From: Periconia sp. R9002
Lineage: Eukaryota; Ascomycota; Dothideomycetes; Pleosporales; Periconiaceae
DNA: 64,000 nt
Direction: 5' to 3'
Assembly (NCBI GenBank): GCA_023627715.1
Contig: JAMAHW010000055.1
Location: forward strand, 186,001-250,000
Shown: in pieces, positions 58,373 through 64,000 of the stretch
How positions within the stretch are numbered: the first letter of the stretch is position 1
Layout of the letters: every line of letters begins with the position of its first letter
Position numbers and translations under genes: made by a program
The notes under the pieces: generated by a model
What the model saw: the letters and a program-made list of their open reading frames with translations, nothing else
What the model was told of the DNA's origin: nothing
Databases searched by the model: none

Positions 58373-60781
58373 TTATTTGATACCCCGCTTCTCCGTCTCG
58401 CTGTAATAGATGACCATGCGCCAGAGCTTCTTCACGAGACCCTCGGCCTCATCGTCAAGCGCCGTCTTCAAGTCCTCTACCAAATCGTCAGGACTACCAC
58501 GGTTTCTCAGATGATCCACCACGGCGTCAACGAGAAGATCCTCCTGTACACCCAGTGAGTCGAGAACTTTCTTCGCGGCCCAGTTCTTGATATCGTTGTC
58601 GATGTACTTGTCGCTGAGGTGGTCCCACGAGATGGGCCAGTTCCAAAGACCTTCCTTGTCGCTAGGGATGTCGCGAGCGAGCTTCCGTTGTGCGTCGTCA
58701 CGGTCCTCCTCTGCAAGGTCATCGCGGCCGTTTGCGTCGTGGGAGATCGGGACGAGTTCACGTTTCTTAGTCGCGGCCTCTTCCTCGGGTTCTTCGTCTT
58801 CGAGCAAATTCTCGACATCCGCAGCCGTGCGAGCATGCGAAGAGGTCTGGGTGAGTTTCTTCGTCGCAGCGCCCAGTGAAATCTTGAACTGTTGCTGTGG
58901 TTCGCGTGAAGCGTAAGAACGCAGCATCTCTTCGGCTGTTTCGTCGAGGAAGGCGTCGGCCTCGTCGCGGGCGTGTTGCTTCTCCTTCTGCCTGGCGGCA
59001 TTCTCGCGTTGTTCATGTTCACGGTCGATTCGGTCGTCCCGCTCTTCACGCTCGCGGTATCGCAGACGCTCGCGCATGTATTCCCCGTGATCGCGGTAAT
59101 ACAAATGCCGCTTCAATTCGGCTTCCTTATCATCATCAAACTTTTCAAGCTGATGGGCTGCGGCCTCACGGGCCGCAGACTTCTGCTGCTCCTTCTTCTT
59201 CAGGTGATCGTTGTTTCGCTGGAGCGAGCTGACCGTTCGGGACTCATGCTTGAGCCAGAGACTCAATTCCTGGCGATATGCATCTTCATGCTCCCTGAAC
59301 TTCTTTTGTTTGTGGCGTTTTTCAATCTCGGAGTCACTCGCGGAGTCATTGTCGTCATCGCGACTCATATAGACGCCGTTGTTCACAGATCCTCCATTGA
59401 CAAAATTGACACCCGCCTGATAATCCCTTGGGAATTGTGAATTCTTTGGGCCGCTTGGTGCACCCTGTACGCCCCGCTCAGCACGGGGACCCAATGGTAC
59501 CCCGTTCGCACCACCTGGTCCGGTGGGAGCTGAGGCGGGAGGTGAGGCACGTCGGCCATCGCGACGACGTTGCTCGGCCTCAATCTCCTCCTCTTTGCGC
59601 AGCCTCTCCATATCTCGCTTGTTTGAGCGATCGCGAAAGGCAGCTATCTCCGCAGCCACAATCTCGCGCATCTCGGCGGGGATGTCTGAGAGCTCGTCTT
59701 CTCCAGCGGCAATGTCTATGTTGACGTGCACGACGTTTTCATCATCCGGAATAGCAGTTACGGGGGCATCGTCGTTGCCGGGATACTCGTTCGTATTGTT
59801 CAGGGGGTTTTTCAGTCGGACAAGGACATTCTCCAGATCGGCCTTTGCACTATCGAATCGGAAAGAGAGCTTGCTCTCGTCCTCATTCTTGGTCCACTCC
59901 TCAGCGTACTTGACGGATGCGTCATCGACCATAATTTGTAACTTTGTTGTCTCCACTTCCTCACTCATTTCATGATCCTCGTCACCCTCCTTTTTGGTGT
60001 TCGTTTGATTCGGTTTCGGTCGCTGAGACGGCACGCGGACATCTTTGAAGATCTCTGTCGCCGTTCGCAAACTTTGTGCATCCCCGAACTCAGCAAAACC
60101 GAACGTTTGCGGCTTGTCGTTCGCATCAGTGGCCCTGTAGAACCTAGAGAGACCGCCAGCAGTGCCAAGGATATCTTCGATTTCAGAATCCTTCATGTCC
60201 TTCGGTATGTTGCCAACGAAAATTGTGCGCGCAATCTCTTCGCGAGTAGGATGACGGGGTGCCACCTTGGTTTCGTCGCGGCGGGCCCCATCAGAACCGT
60301 CCATTCCAAGACCTCGTCGCGAGGGGGGTGCAGCAGTGTCGCGACGAGCGGTGTTATCTCCTCCAGGACCACGCTGGGATGAGGAGGTGCCCATGCGAAT
60401 GACGGGAGCGCTGAAATTGATATTGGCGGGTGGTTGGAAATTGGCAGGTAGATTGCGCGGGGCGGCCATGGCGGGAGGGACGTTGAAAGGAATGCCGGGA
60501 GGGGGTGCTACACCCGGCGCAGCGGGGGGCATTCCGACATTGAAAGGAGGTGGTGCTGGATATATGTTAGCAAATCTCATCATACGCCTATGGCGCATTA
60601 AGCAAGATATTGGTACGTACGCATCCCGGGAGGCGCACCCATGCCGGGTGGTGGTCCCATGCCAGGCGGCGGCATCATTCCAGGTGGAGGAGGCCTGTGG
60701 CCTGGAGGCCCATTATAGCCAGGGGCTATTGCACGTTAGCTTTATCGGTATCGTTGAGTGCGTTGTGAACATACGGAACAT
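58373..60781 (-). CDS. RBM25-like splicing factor with RRM and PWI domains
   Basis: Predicted U1 snRNP-associated or spliceosomal RNA-binding protein of the nucleus. Three exons (60775-60781, 60621-60725, 58373-60555) join in frame to 764 residues. The first exon is only 7 bases, ATGTTCC. The N terminus is Pro/Gly/Met-rich, as in U1-associated factors. An RRM at about 146-220 has RTIFVGNI (RNP2) and QTFGFAEF (RNP1). Residues about 325-600 are rich in RE/RD/EK charge, typical of RBM25. The C terminus (about 675-760) is a PWI domain: NWPISWDHL, NWAAKKVLDSLGVQEDLLVD and LVKKLWRMVIYYSE. Yeast Snu71 is a distant analogue. An ATG at 60598 lies within intron 2 and is not the start. Confidence 0.93.
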
Positions 60782-61173
60782 GTCTGCGGCCAACTATTAA
60801 AGAAAGCCTAAAGCACCTCGGGACACAGATTGAGGGAGGTATCAACTCCGATCAATGCAGATTAGTAAAAAATCAATCAAAAAGCAGATGAATGAAAGAA
60901 CAAAATGATCCGAAGAGAAGGGATGAAGGAGAGAAAGACAAGACGTCGTGTGGACGTTGGTGGTGAAAAGCTCCAGTGTCGCGTTGCCTTGCGCGCGGAA
61001 GAAAGTGGAGTGCACGGACCACGGAAAGATTCTGGTCTAACTTTCCACCTTCCACGCAGCGATTGCGACTTCATCCCAACTGCCCACTCCCTTCCATTCG
61101 TCTCATTTCCATGTTTCCCTTCTTCTGCGTATAACTTCCAATAGGAATTGGACTCGCCTACATAACTACAACA
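60782..61173. other. Divergent promoter region of the RBM25-like and MRP21 genes
   Basis: A short shared upstream region with GA/CT-rich sequence. No gene seen. Confidence 0.5.
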
Positions 61174-62010
61174 ATGAGCTCTCGCTCATTGGGCGAGCTC
61201 CTGCTTCGCCCTTCCTCGACCCTCTCCTCCCGCTTGTCCACCCTCTCACAGACATCGAGGCTGATAACACCATCAATATCATCATGGAATCCCTCACGCC
61301 GAGCAATCTCAAACGTCTCAAAACGAGATGACCAACAGCCGTCTCCAACCTCAGGACAAGCACACCCGCAACAGAAGGGGCAACAGGGAGGAGCAACCAC
61401 CAACCCATTCGCAGACATGATGCCCTCTCAATCTCGCTCAACATTCCGCAGCAGCGCCCCTCAACAGCAACAGTCATCCGACGTCAACTCCGAAATCGAA
61501 AACCTCTTCAGCGCAGGACGACGTACGCCGACCGCAACCAGCACCACCACGACTACGCGAGTGCCGTTTGGGCAAGAGTTCAGCAAAGCCAGCCCGGGCC
61601 ACCGCAGCAGGCGTCTCGGCCAACGATCCCGCCTCGACGTCAGCAGCATGTCGATGGGTCCCATCCCGGACCTGCCCCCCGGCGTAAAAGCTGGCGGCAA
61701 CATGCCCGGCACATTCACTCCCCCGACGCTCCCTGAGTCCGAGAAAGTCTACCCCCGCTTGAGCGCTACATACGGACGCACCGTTGACCTCGATCCCGTG
61801 CGCAATCGCGATTTGGTGCGTGGCGTGAACATGTTGACGGCGCTCGTGGCCCGAAATCGGATCAAAGCCGACTTCCAGAGACAAAAGTTCCACGAACGTC
61901 CGGGATTGAAGAGGAAGAGGCTATTGAGTGAGCGCTGGAGAGCGAGGTTTAAGATTGGGTTTCGCCAGGTTACGAGCAGGGTTACTGAGTTGTATAGGAA
62001 GGGGTGGTGA
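61174..62010 (+). CDS. MRP21: Mitochondrial small-subunit ribosomal protein bS21m
   Basis: A single exon of 278 codons. The N terminus is Ser/Arg-rich with almost no acidic residues for 50 positions, a mitochondrial targeting pattern. A long Gln/Ser/Thr-rich linker follows. The C-terminal domain at about 190-278 matches bS21: RTVDLDPVRNRDLVRGVNML, then ARNRIKADFQRQKFHERPGL and KRKRLLSERWRARFKIGF. The basic FHE(R/K)P-x-x-K-R-K-R core is the family signature. The protein is longer than bacterial bS21 (about 70 aa) because of the N-terminal extension, as in other filamentous fungi. Confidence 0.9.
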   Translation: MSSRSLGELLLRPSSTLSSRLSTLSQTSRLITPSISSWNPSRRAISNVSKRDDQQPSPTSGQAHPQQKGQQGGATTNPFADMMPSQSRSTFRSSAPQQQQSSDVNSEIENLFSAGRRTPTATSTTTTTRVPFGQEFSKASPGHRSRRLGQRSRLDVSSMSMGPIPDLPPGVKAGGNMPGTFTPPTLPESEKVYPRLSATYGRTVDLDPVRNRDLVRGVNMLTALVARNRIKADFQRQKFHERPGLKRKRLLSERWRARFKIGFRQVTSRVTELYRKGW

Positions 62011-62699
62011 AATGTTCTCTTCCTTCACACTCAGTTTTCCAAGTTGATGGCATGGATGAAGGGGAGATGAGTGTCTTTGTATCATATATACGTGTCTGTA
62101 GAATTGCACATGTGGTGTATTATACATGTTGTAGGTATACTGTAGCTGGAGATATGCATATAAAATCAAAGGCTTGAAAAGAATTCATTTCTCTCCGAAA
62201 AGATGCGACTTATCAACCACAGCATGCATAAGATGTCTATTTATGTCGGAGCCAATGCAGTTGAAGCATCTGATATATTCCAACATATAAAAAACAAATA
62301 CCACAATAGCCTTGTCCACTGTACTATGTGTCCGCCAAATAGAGATTATCAATCCAAATCAAATAGAAGTCGAAGAGTTACCAACCTACAACAGCGTGGA
62401 TAGTGCTTTAGTACTATTCATCCATGTGCATACAATATCAAAACTTAACTACCTGGGTAAGTATGGTTCTATATGGATTGATACCATGGCCTAAGTTGAA
62501 AAAGCTTACTGCCCACTAACGTCAATCCTTCTTCATTACGTACTTCCTCGATTCACCATGTGCACGTCCTTAGCCAGGATTCTAATATAATTTTCTTGCT
62601 GTGTTAATACTGTGGGCAAATGCAGTGCCACGCAATGACATAGAATATTCTGGTAGAGAACTGGTTAACGCGCTGCTCCAGCATACTATAGTGAAGAAC
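62011..62699. other. AT-rich intergenic region
   Basis: 3' flank of MRP21 followed by AT-rich sequence with no supported gene. The base composition shifts here relative to the core genes before it. Confidence 0.5.
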
Positions 62700-63180
62700 A
62701 TATGCATCGAGCAATGAGAAACTAGCAGGAAACCAAGGGTTCATGGATCTTGCAACCTCCATGGTCTCCTTTCTTCGAATCTGGATTTGTCCTACTAAAC
62801 TGAGTCATAGGCATCTGTGGGATGCCTTACTGATCAAACTATGCTGCTACCAATGTATCGAAGATGCTTTTGCACACTATTAAGCTGTCAAGGACACATG
62901 CAACGACTGAGAACTTGGAATGTAGGCTAGATGGCGAAGGTGTAGTTGCGGACAACAAGGCTGCTGCCGGGAGACTTGCTGAGTCGAGATATTACATAAC
63001 CCTCAAGGCTGAAGAATTCAATTTTCTTTTCAGTTCTCGACCGTGCAGTACCACTGGGGCCACACCCATTGAATCCGAGATCATAATGGGCATTGATACG
63101 TGTGCAGCCTCAGTAACTCGAGGACCTGAACCAGGAAGTGGTTTGCCACGGGACAGGAGAAACGGTCTAATAATATTTGT
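62700..63180 (+). pseudogene. Decayed polyketide synthase ketoreductase (KR) fragment
   Basis: One reading frame (codon starts at 62738 plus multiples of three) reads KGSWILQ, then SGFVLLN, stop, VIGICGMPY, stop, SNYAATN, and later GEGVVADNKAAAGRLAESRY and SEIIMGIDTCAA. The order and spacing match the end of the KR domain of fungal highly reducing polyketide synthases, where intact copies read roughly KGTWNLH, FFVLLSS, IG-GMP-QSNYAAAN, then a segment before the carrier domain. Stops at 62801 (TGA) and 62831 (TGA) break the frame, and a TAG occurs upstream. No KS, AT or ACP sequence is seen nearby, so this is a relic fragment. The stops could reflect C-to-T changes such as RIP, but that was not measured. 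Confidence 0.7.
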
Positions 63181-63895
63181 CATTCTCAATCCGAAAATGC
63201 ACAGTTCTCTGTCGATGCCCTTAATATTATCAATAAAGCCTTCTTCAGTAATCCTGCACATGAACTATCCATTTCAGGATGAAGTATTGTGGTATTGATA
63301 CTGCTGTAAGGATATGGATTCGATTCTTGTCTTAGGGCTAAGCTCAGGCAATGGTACTGAGCTTCCAGCTGTTTAGTCGACTAAGTAGCCTTTTTTTGTG
63401 CATATAAAGAGTGGACTTTGCCCGGGGCTCTACTCCTCTCGGCTCGACCACAGTACAAATCATCAGTGTTCGATATATTGCTCGAAGACAAAATCGTCAA
63501 TTGTTTGATGTGAGATTTGATATCTTGCATGGCGAAAGCTGGGATTGTTGACGGATCTATATCAGGGGTTTCTCAATTGTCCACGTAATATGTTATGATA
63601 CTTTCGATATAGGGAAACGTCTACTCTATCGCTGCAGACACCAAAAAGGATAGAACGACAAATCATTCAGCTTACCGAAAAATCTAGGGTGTTGAACGCC
63701 GAGAAGTCAAGCCCGCGATGGCTAATCTCAATAAATCTTCCCCGCGGGTATATCTCCTGCGGCAGTGATGATCGGCACCAACCCCGCCGGTTTGAACGCA
63801 TTATTCATACATATGTATATTGTGCTCCAGATTTCCGTGAATTCTTCAAACATCGTCCTTCCAAATTTTAGTGAACGCGAATCAAAATAAAAAAT
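63181..63895. other. Intergenic, promoter side of the edge gene
   Basis: A TATAAAG box occurs at 63403-63409, about 490 bases before the next start codon, followed by a GC-rich initiator-like stretch. I see no gene. Confidence 0.4.
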
Positions 63896-64000
63896 ATGCA
63901 TCTTGTCGTCCTGTTAATAGGTGCCATTGCAGCCTTCGCGCAATCCATCACAGCACAAGATGTTCCAGTCCCGCCTCAAATGTCATTGCTCTACAGCATG
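63896..64000 (+). CDS. N-terminal fragment of a secreted protein, cut by the window edge
   Basis: An open frame of 35 codons from ATG 63896 to the window end. Residues 1-20 form a clear signal peptide (MHLVVLLIGAIAAFAQSITA) with probable cleavage before or after the AQ at 20-21, followed by DVPVPPQMSLLYSM. The AT-rich leader TCAAAATAAAAAAT precedes the ATG. The frame has no stop before the edge, so the product and family cannot be named. Confidence 0.6.
   Translation, partial: MHLVVLLIGAIAAFAQSITAQDVPVPPQMSLLYSM

Noticed and set aside
62992..63261. A minus-strand frame of 89 codons that looks protein-like
   Set aside because: It is the antisense of the ketoreductase relic; the plus-strand reading has the recognisable motif order, so the minus reading is a shadow.

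Overview
The window is nuclear DNA of a filamentous ascomycete. The genes are interrupted by short introns of about 45-75 bases with GTRNGT donors and CTRAY-like branch sites. They include fungal families such as a Zn2Cys6 regulator, Ypk1 kinase, Akr1, Ada2 and Hrq1. Gene style, the many lineage-specific hypothetical genes and the recurring TACCTAGGTA palindromes between genes suggest Dothideomycetes, probably Pleosporales; that placement is inference, since no sequence search was possible.

Layout. 1-14 kb is sparsely filled and partly accessory: a gag-like protein gene (2.7-4.6 kb), tRNA-Ser(AGA), a two-exon holo-ACP synthase gene, a type I membrane protein, eIF3g (TIF35), an F-box-like protein and a secreted protein made largely of 8-residue repeats. 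15-19.3 kb holds a divergent pair, an Old Yellow Enzyme family oxidoreductase and a nine-exon Zn2Cys6 regulator. Their shared promoter carries three CTCGG-N2-CC(G/T)AG palindromes. 19.3-28.2 kb is gene-poor, with one broken gene (21.6-23.5 kb) and a 4.7 kb stretch with no supported gene.

28-62 kb is mostly core genome: a Q/H-rich C2H2 protein, a SIM-like/zinc-site protein, glucose-6-phosphate isomerase, the AGC kinase Ypk1, Ada2 of SAGA, the Hrq1 helicase, an NmrA-like protein, the Akr1 palmitoyltransferase, the mitochondrial Afg1 ATPase, two closely spaced hypothetical genes, an enolase-superfamily sugar-acid dehydratase, an RBM25-like RRM/PWI splicing factor and mitochondrial ribosomal protein bS21m. 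62-64 kb ends in AT-rich sequence with a decayed polyketide synthase ketoreductase fragment and the first 35 codons of a secreted protein cut by the window edge.

Most genes are independent housekeeping units. The one group that looks like a functional unit is OYE plus Zn2Cys6 regulator, perhaps with the neighbouring secreted repeat protein. This is the best candidate for an undescribed small system, and only the gene arrangement and promoter palindromes support it. Exon joins were derived by hand from splice signals and reading-frame continuity; the summed coding lengths of all spliced models are multiples of three.
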